Notes under the pieces: model-generated
What the model was told of the DNA's origin: nothing
Seen by the model: only the letters and a program-made list of their open reading frames with translations
Databases searched by the model: none
Made by a program: the position numbers and the translations under genes
Assembly (NCBI GenBank): GCA_035718085.1
Contig: DASTHS010000166.1
Coordinates: 1 to 11,883 of the forward strand
Direction: 5' to 3'
Source of the DNA: DASTHS01 sp035718085
GTDB lineage: Bacteria; Actinomycetota; Acidimicrobiia; Acidimicrobiales; Palsa-688
Length of the DNA: 11,883 bases
In this document: positions 1-7,807 of the stretch, piece by piece
How the letters are laid out: each line of letters starts with the position of its first letter
Numbering within the stretch: position 1 is the first letter of the stretch

Positions 1-510
1 ACCCGCGGGTGCCGCGGCGGGCGGCGGGGCCCAGCCGGGCGGCGGCGACCAGGCGGGGCCGGTGGGCGGCGCCCAGGCTCCGGCGGGCGGCGGCGACCAC
101 TGCGGGCCGGGCGGGCCACCCCACGCCCCGGCGGGGGCGGCGACCGGCGCACCCAGGGCGCCCCCGGCCGCGGAGGCAGCCGGCGGCGAGGCGGCAGGTG
201 GCGGGGCTGGCGACGGAGCGGCAGGCGACGGCACCGACGAGCCGGCCGGCGGCGGGCCCCATCCCGACGGTGCGCCGGGCGGCGCGAGGGGCGGGGCGGG
301 CACGGGGCGGCGTGCTGCGGCGGCGATCTTCGGGCGGTCGACGACGAGCCCGGCGGCCTCTTGGACCAGCCGGCCCCGCCGGGTGGGTGACCCGACCGGG
401 TGGAGCGCCTGCTCGTCGGCCGGGCGCTCCGGGCGCGCCAGGCTGGCCCGGCACCGGGCACAGCTGGTGGCCCCCTCGGCCTGGACGGTGCCGCAGCGCG
501 GGCAGAACAT
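1..510 (-). CDS. Zinc-ribbon, proline/tryptophan-rich protein (N-terminal part, runs off left edge)
   Basis: The frame is open from an ATG at base 510 down to base 1 with no stop, giving 170 residues of an incomplete protein whose C-terminus lies outside the window. Residues 1-20 form a short zinc ribbon, with Cys3/Cys6 and Cys17/Cys20 spaced CxxC-x10-CxxC. Residues from about 70 onward are low-complexity Pro/Ala/Gly, and residues 130-165 contain repeated WSPPP and WAPPP units. In actinobacteria, proteins with an N-terminal zinc ribbon and a Pro-rich linker often continue into membrane segments, but none is visible here, so the role is unknown. The start is supported by the immediate CPRC motif and a purine-rich GAGG just upstream, although the spacing is short. 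It lies 37 bases after the NUDIX gene on the same strand and is probably cotranscribed with it. Codon phase and the matched cysteine pairs argue that it is real despite the low complexity. Confidence 0.72.
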   Translation of the reverse strand, partial: MFCPRCGTVQAEGATSCARCRASLARPERPADEQALHPVGSPTRRGRLVQEAAGLVVDRPKIAAAARRPVPAPPLAPPGAPSGWGPPPAGSSVPSPAAPSPAPPPAASPPAASAAGGALGAPVAAPAGAWGGPPGPQWSPPPAGAWAPPTGPAWSPPPGWAPPPAAAPAG

Positions 511-547
511 CCACCTCAGGCTACCTGGCCACCGGGCCTGCGCCAGC

Positions 548-1339
548 TCAGGGCGCCTCGGGGCGCAGCCGGGCCGCCGCCCCGAAGATCCGGTCGAGCA
601 GCTCGCGCAGCATCCGGCCCGTCGCCCCCCACACCGTGTCGCCCACCAGCTCGAAGAACGTGACCGGGTGCACCCCCCCGTCGGGGCGGGGCCACAGCTC
701 CTCCCGGTGCACGCCAGGGGCCCACAGCTCGGCCAGCGGGACGGTGAGGATGGCGTCGACCTCGTCGGCGTTGGCCCGCAGCGAGGGGCGCCCGGGAAGG
801 GCGGCGACGAACGGGGTGATGCCGGCGCGGCTGGTGACGGTGGCCAGCGGCGAGAGGGTGCCGATCACCTCGACCAGCGCGGGGTCGAGGCCGGTCTCCT
901 CCTCGGCCTCGCGGAGGGCGGCGTCGACGGCGGCTTCACCCGGTTCCAGCCGGCCGCCCGGGAACGAGATCTCGCCGGTGTGGGTGCGCAGGCGCGACGA
1001 GCGCCGGGTGAGCAGCACGTGCGCCTGCGCCAGCCCGTCGCGCTCCTCGTCGAAGACGGCGCAGAGCACGGCTGCGGGTCGGGGCGACGCCGAGGGGAGC
1101 TCGGCGGGCAGCGCCTCGTTGGGCCGCTCCGGCGGAGGCGCCCCCATGGCGGCACGCACGAGAGCCACGTCGACGGCGGTGGGCAGCACCGCGGCGGAGC
1201 CGGCCCAGTCGGGCCCGGGGCCGGGGCGGGCGCCGGCGGGGCGGGGGATGCGCTGGGGGCCACCCCGTCCGGCGGGGAGCTCGGGCCGCCAGTGACCGCT
1301 CGGCGGGTGGTGGGGAGCGGTCAGACGACCGGGGTCCAC
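548..1339 (-). CDS. NUDIX hydrolase, CoA-pyrophosphatase (NudL/YeaB-like)
   Basis: Members of this NUDIX family cleave the diphosphate of coenzyme A and its derivatives, using Mg or Mn, in the cytoplasm. With the GTG start at 1339 the protein has 263 residues. The canonical NUDIX box Gx5Ex7REUxEExGU is complete at residues 129-151 (GEAAVDAALREAEEETGL is its core). It is preceded at 110-129 by the extra signature that marks the CoA-pyrophosphatase subfamily, running from LLTRRS to GEISFPGG. An N-terminal GGPQRIPRP segment, which I recall from actinobacterial relatives, requires a start upstream of it. The only in-frame GTG there is at 1339, overlapping the 72-residue gene by 19 bases, and its ribosome site is weak. 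The open frame reaches an ATG at 1480, but that start would lie deep inside the neighbour. Family is confident; substrate and start are less so. Confidence 0.85.
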   Translation of the reverse strand: MDPGRLTAPHHPPSGHWRPELPAGRGGPQRIPRPAGARPGPGPDWAGSAAVLPTAVDVALVRAAMGAPPPERPNEALPAELPSASPRPAAVLCAVFDEERDGLAQAHVLLTRRSSRLRTHTGEISFPGGRLEPGEAAVDAALREAEEETGLDPALVEVIGTLSPLATVTSRAGITPFVAALPGRPSLRANADEVDAILTVPLAELWAPGVHREELWPRPDGGVHPVTFFELVGDTVWGATGRMLRELLDRIFGAAARLRPEAP

Positions 1340-1539
1340 GACCCGGTGTCGACGGGCTGGTCGTCGACCGCCGCCGCCGGGGCGTCGCCCTCGGCGACGA
1401 GGCGCTCGAGGAGGATGCGCAGGCCGCCGGTCTTGAGGGTGCTCATGGTGCGGCCGGGCAGGGCTTCGCCGCGCTCCCACGCCATCCAGGCCTCGAGCAG
1501 CTTTGCGGGGGCGGCCGGCGGGTGCTCCATGACCTTCAT
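1321..1539 (-). CDS. Small protein of unknown function, 72 aa
   Basis: I do not recognise this family. The ATG at 1539 overlaps the TGA of the MFS gene as ATGA, the classic arrangement for translational coupling, and a second ATG lies three codons further on. The product is soluble-looking, with no signal peptide, cysteine or membrane segment. Residues 12-50 look mostly helical, with a distinctive WMAWERGE stretch, then PGRTMSTLKTGGL and a LLERLV helix. The C-terminal 20 residues are acidic and low in complexity. The 3' end overlaps the proposed start of the NUDIX gene. The tight coupling on both sides and the non-GC-shadow composition (Trp, Met, Lys, Glu in a sensible pattern) support a real gene. 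Whether it works with the transporter or the hydrolase cannot be told from the sequence. Confidence 0.7.
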   Translation of the reverse strand: MKVMEHPPAAPAKLLEAWMAWERGEALPGRTMSTLKTGGLRILLERLVAEGDAPAAAVDDQPVDTGSWTPVV

Positions 1540-2732
1540 CGTACGGGAAGGGCGCGCCTGGCGATCTCGGCCGCCACCGGGGTCACGGCCACGGCGACCA
1601 AGGGCGGCACGGCGCACGCGGCGAAGCCGGCGCCGTAGCCGGCAGCGGCGACGAGGGCGCCCAGGGCGGGCGGCGTCAACGACGCCACGATGTTCTGGCC
1701 GGTGTTCTGCGCGCCCAGCGCCCGGCCCGCCCACGCCGGCCCGGCCAGCTCGGCGACCGACGTGAACGCCAGCCCGTTGTCGGCGACGGTGATGACCGCG
1801 GCGGCGCCGAGGGCGACGACGGCGAGGGCGGAGCCGGTGGCCGCGCCGAGCGCCGCCAGGCCCATCACCACCGCGGCGGCCACCGCCACCCGCCGCATCG
1901 GCGCCAGGCGGCTGCCCACCCGGTCGGACCACCAGCCCGTCGCCAGCCGGCCGGCCGCGCCGGCGAGCTGGAACGCGAACAGCAGGCGCCCGGCGGCCGT
2001 CGCCGACCAGTGGCGCGCCCCGACGAGGTACTCGAGGGAGAAGGCCGACACGGCGAACTGCGGCACCACCAGCAGCGCGCTGGCGGCGTGCAGCCGCCAC
2101 AGCGCCGGGCCCCGGTAGGGCGACGGCTCGACGCCGGCGTCGCGCTGCAGCGTGCGGGGCGGGTCGGCGGCGCCGGCCGCCACCGCCACGGCCACCACCG
2201 CGCAGAGGGCGGCGAGCACGACCAGGGCGGTGCCGACCCCCGCCGACGCCGCCACCGGGGGCAGCACCAGGGCGGCCACGGCGACCCCCAGCGGCTGTGC
2301 CGTCTGGCGGGCGCCCATGGCCGCTCCCCTGCGCTCGGGCGGGAACCAGCCGAGCACCAAGCGGCCGCTGGCGGCGTTGACCGACGCCCCGAAGGCCCCG
2401 GCCGCCCCGAGCAGCACCGCCCGGGGGACGATGCCGGCGACGGTGGCGGACGCAGCGAGGCAACCAGCGGCACCGGCGAGACCGGCCACCATGACCAGCC
2501 GCTCGCCGCGGCGGTCGGCCAGGGCCCCCCACGCGATGAGCGTCAGCAGCACCCCGACGGTCGGCGCGGCCACGAGCTCGCCGGCAGCGGCGAGCGACAG
2601 GTGCTCACTGCGCCGCAGCGCCGGCACCAGCATGGGGATCCCGTAGATGAAGGCGCTGGCCGCCGTCTGCGCAGCGATGCCGAGCGTCAGCACCACCCAG
2701 CGGCGCGCCCCGGGCGACCCGGCGGCGACCAC
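1536..2732 (-). CDS. Major facilitator superfamily (MFS) transporter
   Basis: This is a 398-residue integral membrane protein, the usual MFS length, with about twelve hydrophobic segments. The first is at roughly residues 12-36. The loop between segments 2 and 3 carries the MFS motif A at residues 69-79 (GALADRRGERL). A second, degenerate copy sits at the same place in the C-terminal half, at 265-275 (TGWWSDRVGSR), as expected for the internal duplication of the fold. The half-joining loop is around 188-212. MFS carriers move small solutes by uniport, symport or antiport, but no substrate can be assigned here. The start is a GTG at 2732 with no Shine-Dalgarno sequence; a TACCCT box lies six bases upstream. 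The gene is the first of a likely minus-strand operon with the 72-aa gene, the NUDIX hydrolase and the zinc-ribbon protein. Confidence 0.9.
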   Translation of the reverse strand: MVAAGSPGARRWVVLTLGIAAQTAASAFIYGIPMLVPALRRSEHLSLAAAGELVAAPTVGVLLTLIAWGALADRRGERLVMVAGLAGAAGCLAASATVAGIVPRAVLLGAAGAFGASVNAASGRLVLGWFPPERRGAAMGARQTAQPLGVAVAALVLPPVAASAGVGTALVVLAALCAVVAVAVAAGAADPPRTLQRDAGVEPSPYRGPALWRLHAASALLVVPQFAVSAFSLEYLVGARHWSATAAGRLLFAFQLAGAAGRLATGWWSDRVGSRLAPMRRVAVAAAVVMGLAALGAATGSALAVVALGAAAVITVADNGLAFTSVAELAGPAWAGRALGAQNTGQNIVASLTPPALGALVAAAGYGAGFAACAVPPLVAVAVTPVAAEIARRALPVR

Positions 2733-2738
2733 CGCCGC

Positions 2739-2744
2739 AGGGTA
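2739..2744 (-). promoter_or_regulatory. Putative -10 box of a leaderless promoter for the MFS gene
   Basis: On the minus strand TACCCT fits the actinobacterial -10 pattern TAnnnT and is followed by exactly six bases and then the GTG start. A transcript beginning 6-7 bases after a -10 box would start at the GTG itself, giving a leaderless mRNA. This agrees with the absence of a ribosome-binding site. No convincing -35 is visible. The same layout occurs at 9613-9618 and 9650-9655. Confidence 0.4.
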
Positions 2745-2827
2745 CCGAGCCGCGGGCGGCGCCCGTCCGTGCCAGCCGACGGGCTCAAGGCGGGGACGCC
2801 GGCAGCCGATCGTGCCTCCGAGCGTTC

Positions 2828-2833
2828 AGGAGG
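2828..2833 (+). promoter_or_regulatory. Strong Shine-Dalgarno site of the GH5 gene
   Basis: A perfect AGGAGG lies 12 bases before the ATG at 2846 and fixes that start. It contrasts with the divergent MFS gene, which has no such site. The 113-base divergent gap (2733-2845) must also hold the GH5 promoter, but I could not identify convincing -35 and -10 boxes for it. Confidence 0.75.
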
Positions 2834-2845
2834 CGGGAGACGACC

Positions 2846-4096
2846 ATGGCCAAGGCACCTACCACCCGGCGGCGCGCCCTCGCGTCGCTCACGGCGGCCG
2901 CGGCGGCGGTGGGCGGCACAGCCGTCGCCGCTGCCGCCCCCGGCGCCCACCGCGCCGCGGCGGCCACCGCACCGGTCGCCGTGCGGGTGGCGGGCACCGG
3001 CCTCGTCGACGGCTCCGGCGCCCCGCTCGTGCTCCGAGGCGTCGACCGGTCGGGCATGGAGTACGCCTGCGTGCAGGGGTGGGGCATGGCCGACGGGCCG
3101 ATGGACCAGGCGTCGGTCGACGCCATGGCCGCCTGGCACGTCAACGCCGTGCGGGTGCCGCTCAACGAGGACTGCTGGCTCGGGATCAACGGCGTGCCCG
3201 CGGCCTACAGCGGCGCCAACTACCAGGCGGCGGTGCAGGCGTACGTGAGCGAGCTGCACGCCGACGGCATGGTGGCGATCCTCGACCTGCACTGGAGCGC
3301 GCCGGGCACGCAGCTGGCCACCGGCCAGCAGGTGATGGCCGACGCCGATCACTCCCCCGCGTTCTGGTCGTCGGTGGCCACGGCGTTCAAGGCGGACCCA
3401 GGCGTCATGTTCGACCTCTACAACGAGCCGCACGGCATCAGCTGGTCGTGCTGGGCCGATGGGTGCACGACCCCCGGGTGGCAGACCGCGGGCATGACCC
3501 AGCTGCTCTCGGCGGTGCGATCCACCGGCGCCACCCAGCCGGTGCTGGTCGCCCCACTGGGGTGGGCTGGCGCCACGGGCGGGCCGGCCGAGTACGGCAC
3601 CGACCCCAACAGCGGCTGGCTCGAGTGGCGCCCCGTCGACCCCGCCGGCCAGGAGGTCGCCTCGCTGCACCTCTACTCGTTCTCCGGGTGCAACACCACC
3701 GCCTGCTGGGACCAGCAGGTGGCCCCGGTCGCTGCGGTGGTGCCCGTGGTGACCGGCGAGTTCGGCGAGACCGACTGCGCCACGGCCTTCGACACCTCGC
3801 TCATGGGCTGGGACGACGCCCACGGGGCGTCGTACCTGGCGTGGGCATGGAACCAGTCGTCCGACACCTGCGGCGACGCGGGGCCGAGCGTCGTCACCGA
3901 CTACGCCGGCGACCCGACCACCTCGGGGGCGGCGGTGCAGTCGCACTACCTGGCTACGTCCTCGAGCCCGTCGACCAGCACCACGACCGCAGCGATGGCG
4001 ACGACGACCACCACGCAGCAGGCGACGACGACCACGACGGCGTCGACGACCACCACGACGGTCGCCAGCAAGAACAACAAGCACACCAAGCACTGA
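2846..4096 (+). CDS. Secreted glycoside hydrolase family 5 (cellulase-type) enzyme
   Basis: The 416-residue product hydrolyses beta-glycosidic bonds by the retaining mechanism, if it follows its family. Residues 1-40 form a long signal with a twin-arginine TTRRRAL followed by an alanine-rich hydrophobic stretch, so Tat export is likely. The TIM-barrel domain spans about 45-370. LDLHW lies at 146-150. The acid/base Glu194 sits in LYNEPHG, LHLYS is at 274-278, and the nucleophile Glu305 is in VTGEFGE. AWAWN at 332-336 is the usual late aromatic strand. Eight cysteines (75, 110, 202, 207, 282, 287, 311, 342) could form four disulfides, fitting an extracellular enzyme. Residues 371-408 are a Thr/Ser linker ending in a basic KNNKHTKH tail, with no carbohydrate-binding module after it. 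It is a single-gene unit, divergent from the MFS gene and convergent with groEL. The exact substrate (cellulose, mannan or other glucan) is not determinable. Confidence 0.9.
   Translation: MAKAPTTRRRALASLTAAAAAVGGTAVAAAAPGAHRAAAATAPVAVRVAGTGLVDGSGAPLVLRGVDRSGMEYACVQGWGMADGPMDQASVDAMAAWHVNAVRVPLNEDCWLGINGVPAAYSGANYQAAVQAYVSELHADGMVAILDLHWSAPGTQLATGQQVMADADHSPAFWSSVATAFKADPGVMFDLYNEPHGISWSCWADGCTTPGWQTAGMTQLLSAVRSTGATQPVLVAPLGWAGATGGPAEYGTDPNSGWLEWRPVDPAGQEVASLHLYSFSGCNTTACWDQQVAPVAAVVPVVTGEFGETDCATAFDTSLMGWDDAHGASYLAWAWNQSSDTCGDAGPSVVTDYAGDPTTSGAAVQSHYLATSSSPSTSTTTAAMATTTTTQQATTTTTASTTTTTVASKNNKHTKH
3956..4069 (+). repeat. Threonine-codon low-complexity tract (ACC/ACG) encoding the GH5 tail
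   Basis: This stretch is a run of ACC, ACG, AGC and GCG codons that encodes several clusters of five or so threonines broken by Ala, Ser, Gln and Met. It keeps phase with the enzyme and reads as a flexible, possibly glycosylated linker. The codon-level repetitiveness makes it prone to slippage and length change between strains. Confidence 0.7.
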
Positions 4097-4102
4097 CGTG
4101 AA

Positions 4103-4130
4103 GGAGCCCGGGCCGACCGGCCCGGGCTCC
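4103..4130. terminator. Perfect 12-bp hairpin, probable two-way terminator
   Basis: GGAGCCCGGGCC (4103-4114) and GGCCCGGGCTCC (4119-4130) are exact reverse complements around the four-base loop GACC. The hairpin begins six bases after the GH5 stop codon and lies 39 bases beyond the groEL stop, between two convergent genes. Neither side has a clear T tract, as is common for terminators in high-GC actinobacteria, so it could end transcription from both sides. Confidence 0.7.
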
Positions 4131-4169
4131 CTCGACTTCCTCCAGCTGGTGGCCGGGAAGGTGCTGGGC

Positions 4170-5815
<1,646 letters not shown>

Positions 5816-5816
<1 letters not shown>

Positions 5817-6109
5817 TACTTGCCCACCTTCGCCAGCACGTCGCGGCTGGTGAGGATCAGGAGGTCCTCACCCTCCACGGTGATCTCCGTGCCGCCGTAC
5901 TTCGAGTAGACGACCTTGTCGCCGACGGCGATGTCGAGGGGGATCAGCTCACCGGTGCTCTCGGCTCGACGGCCGGGGCCGACGGCGAGCACCTCCCCCT
6001 GCTGGGGCTTCTCCTTGGCGGTGTCGGGGATGACGAGACCTGAGGCCGTCTTCTCCTCGGCCTCGCTCGGGCGGACGACGATTCGGTCATCGAGCGGCTG
6101 CAGAGCCAT
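5816..6109 (-). CDS. groS: Co-chaperonin GroES, 97 aa
   Basis: GroES is the heptameric lid that caps GroEL during folding. The 97-residue product has the N-terminal PLDDRIVVRP strand, a mobile loop at about 17-33 ending in the GroEL-binding GLVIPDT, and the C-terminal YGGTEITVEGEDLLIL block. The start at 6109 is chosen because a GGAGG lies five bases upstream and the protein then begins MALQPLDDR at the usual family length. An in-frame ATG at 6121 would add four residues but puts the ribosome site inside the gene. The stop TAG at 5816-5818 shares one base with the groEL GTG. The gene heads a two-gene heat-shock operon controlled by the CIRCE element 18 bases upstream of the ATG. Confidence 0.98.
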
Positions 6110-6114
6110 GTGCG

Positions 6115-6119
6115 CCTCC
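6115..6119 (-). promoter_or_regulatory. Shine-Dalgarno site that fixes the groES start
   Basis: GGAGG on the minus strand is followed by five bases and the ATG at 6109. It overlaps the upstream ATG at 6121 and so argues that the shorter GroES of 97 residues is the real product. Confidence 0.75.
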
Positions 6120-6127
6120 ATTGGCAG

Positions 6128-6154
6128 TTAGCACTCGCGGTATGCGAGTGCTAA
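6128..6154. promoter_or_regulatory. CIRCE operator (HrcA-binding site), perfect match
   Basis: The site is TTAGCACTC, nine spacer bases, then GAGTGCTAA, identical to the CIRCE consensus on both arms. HrcA, a heat-labile repressor, binds such sites and represses groESL at normal temperature. It begins 18 bases upstream of the groES ATG and overlaps the expected transcription start. hrcA itself is not in the window. Confidence 0.97.
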
Positions 6155-6183
6155 CGATACCGGCCCGGGGGACGGTGCGGCAA
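6154..6183 (-). promoter_or_regulatory. Putative groESL promoter abutting CIRCE
   Basis: On the minus strand TTGCCG (6178-6183) is followed by 18 bases and TATCGT (6154-6159), each matching four of six consensus positions of a housekeeping sigma-70-type promoter. The last base of the -10 is the first base of CIRCE, so the start site would fall in the left operator arm, where bound HrcA would block polymerase. The 5' leader would be about 35-40 bases. It also means groESL need not depend on read-through from tsaD. Confidence 0.6.
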
Positions 6184-6197
6184 CACCTTCGGTCCGC

Positions 6198-7193
6198 TCA
6201 CACGAACGTCAGCCGCAGGCGGGGGTCGGCGGCGGCGCCGAGGGGGGTCGGGCCGTCGACGCGAAGGCGGTGCCAGGCGGTGGCGCCGACCATCGCCGCG
6301 TTGTCGGTGCACATGGCCCGGCTGGGGATGAACGCGGCCCGCCCGTCGGCCTCGGCGGCCTCGGTGATGCGCGCCCGCAGGGCGGAGTTGGCCGCCACCC
6401 CCCCGCCGATGGCGATGGCCCGGGCGCCGACCTCGGCGGCGGCGGCGCGGGTCTTCTCGACGAGGATGTCGACCACCGCCTCCTGGAAGCTGGCGGCGAT
6501 GTCGGCGACGGGGGTGTCGGGGTGGGCCTGCACGTAGCGCACCACCGAGGTCTTCAGCCCGGAGAACGAGAAGTCGTGGCCCTGGCCGCGCAGCCCGCGG
6601 GGGAAGGCGACGGCACGGGGGTCGCCCTCGGCGGCCAGCCGGTCGATCACCGGGCCGCCGGGGTAGCCGAGCCCGAGGTAGCGGGCCACCTTGTCGTAGG
6701 CCTCACCGGCGGCGTCGTCGATGGTCTGGCCGAGCAGCGAGTAGGCGCCGTCGCGGCGCATGAGCACCAACATGGTGTGGCCGCCCGACACGAGCAGCAC
6801 GACCGCCGGCAGGGCCAGGTCGGGGTCCTCGAGGAAGGCGGCGTGGAGGTGCCCCTCCATGTGGTTCACCCCCACGAACGGCGCGCCCCAGGCCAGGGCG
6901 TAGGCCTTGGCCGCGCTGACCCCCACCAGCAACGAGCCGATGAGGCCCGGGCCGATGGTGGCGGCGACGGCGTCCACGTCGCCGGGGGCGGTGTCGGCCC
7001 GGGCGAGGGCCTCTTCGACCACAGGGGTGATGGCCTCGACGTGGGCACGCCCGGCGACCTCGGGCACGACCCCACCGAAGCGGGCGTGCAGGTCGATCTG
7101 GCTGGACACGACCGACGACCGCACCAGCCGGCCGTCGTCGACCACGGCGGCGGCCGTCTCGTCGCAGGAGGTCTCGATGGCGAGGATGCGCAC
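6198..7193 (-). CDS. tsaD: tRNA t6A threonylcarbamoyltransferase TsaD
   Basis: TsaD transfers the threonylcarbamoyl group from its adenylate to A37 of ANN-decoding tRNAs, as the catalytic subunit of the bacterial TsaB-TsaD-TsaE complex. The 331-residue protein opens with the ASKHA-fold signature RILAIETSCDETAAAVV. His111 and His115 in HMEGHLHAAFL and Asp297 in CTDNAAM are the expected metal ligands. SGGHT (136-140), GGPVID (179-184) and AIGGGVAANS (261-270) complete the nucleotide site. Length and motifs are normal. The start is the GTG at 7193, because the conserved N-terminal strand begins directly there; the open frame continues upstream but reads non-conserved sequence. It is the last gene of the run and lies 35 bases after rimI. 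TsaC/Sua5, which makes the adenylate intermediate, is not in the window. Confidence 0.97.
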   Translation of the reverse strand: MRILAIETSCDETAAAVVDDGRLVRSSVVSSQIDLHARFGGVVPEVAGRAHVEAITPVVEEALARADTAPGDVDAVAATIGPGLIGSLLVGVSAAKAYALAWGAPFVGVNHMEGHLHAAFLEDPDLALPAVVLLVSGGHTMLVLMRRDGAYSLLGQTIDDAAGEAYDKVARYLGLGYPGGPVIDRLAAEGDPRAVAFPRGLRGQGHDFSFSGLKTSVVRYVQAHPDTPVADIAASFQEAVVDILVEKTRAAAAEVGARAIAIGGGVAANSALRARITEAAEADGRAAFIPSRAMCTDNAAMVGATAWHRLRVDGPTPLGAAADPRLRLTFV

Positions 7194-7228
7194 GGTCGCC
7201 CAGTCAACCCGCGTGCGCCGGGCAGGCG

Positions 7229-7807
7229 TCAGCGGGCGCCTTCGTCGACCACCGTGCGGCCGGGGATGCCGGCCTCGATGGCCTCGAGGCGCTCGAGGTA
7301 GTCGGGCGTGTCGACCGCGTAGGCCCACATGATCAGCGCGTCTTCCCCGCTCTCGGCGTAGTAGCCGCGGCGCACCCCGGCCTCCTCGAACCCGAAGCGG
7401 CGGTACATGGCCTGGGCGGGCCCGTTCGACACCCGCACCTCGAGGGTCACGTCGTGCACCCCCCGGTCGCGGCTGACCCGCAGCAGGTGGGCCAGCAGGC
7501 GGCTGCCGATCTTGTGGCGCTGCCAGGCGGGGTCGACGGCGATGGTCGTCACGTGCGACTCGGGGCCGGCGAGCATCAGGCCGGCGTAGCCGACCACGGC
7601 ACCGCCGACGCGCGCCGCCAGGTAGGCCCGGGAGGTGCGCAGGTTGAGCTCGCTCATGAACAGCGACAGCGTCCAGGGGTGCGGGTACACCTGCGCCTCG
7701 ATGCGCATCACCGACCGCAGGTGCCGGCGGCGCAGGGGCACGAGGTGCACCTCCACCGCGCCGGGCTCGGCGTCGGGTGACGGCCCGACCGGCCCGGGGT
7801 CAGCCAC
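7229..7807 (-). CDS. rimI: Ribosomal protein S18 alanine N-acetyltransferase family (RimI, GNAT)
   Basis: RimI acetylates the N-terminal alanine of ribosomal protein S18 and some other proteins, using acetyl-CoA. The 192-residue product has the RimI-typical YPHPWT at 41-46, the GNAT acetyl-CoA loop at 90-104 (IAVDPAWQRHKIGSRLL, with QRHKIG as the Q/RxxGxG/A-type turn), and motif B at 128-144 (NGPAQAMYRRFGFEEAG). The chain then ends in RRGYY and a region with DALIMW. It is longer than E. coli RimI (about 148 residues) by a Pro-rich N-terminal stretch of 17 residues and a charged 28-residue tail. The GTG at 7807 overlaps the end of tsaB by eight bases, and a weak GCAGG precedes it. An open frame further upstream is the shadow of tsaB. 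Target specificity is inferred from context and motifs. Confidence 0.9.
   Translation of the reverse strand: MADPGPVGPSPDAEPGAVEVHLVPLRRRHLRSVMRIEAQVYPHPWTLSLFMSELNLRTSRAYLAARVGGAVVGYAGLMLAGPESHVTTIAVDPAWQRHKIGSRLLAHLLRVSRDRGVHDVTLEVRVSNGPAQAMYRRFGFEEAGVRRGYYAESGEDALIMWAYAVDTPDYLERLEAIEAGIPGRTVVDEGAR

Noticed and set aside
62..1765. A 567-codon plus-strand open frame, and another at 9-1295, across the left end
   Set aside because: Both translate to Arg/Gly/Ala/Pro-rich sequence without motifs and lie opposite the NUDIX box, the 72-aa gene and the zinc ribbon, which read sensibly on the minus strand.
3956..4069. Repetitive ACC/ACG tract as a possible CRISPR or tandem DNA repeat
   Set aside because: There are no regular repeat-spacer units. 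The pattern follows threonine codons in phase with the enzyme, so it is a protein linker.
6160..6197. Imperfect hairpin after tsaD (GGAC-GGTG against CACC-GTCC with a bulge)
   Set aside because: It has a four-base bulge, no T tract, and overlaps the -35 region of the groESL promoter, so it cannot be called a terminator with confidence.
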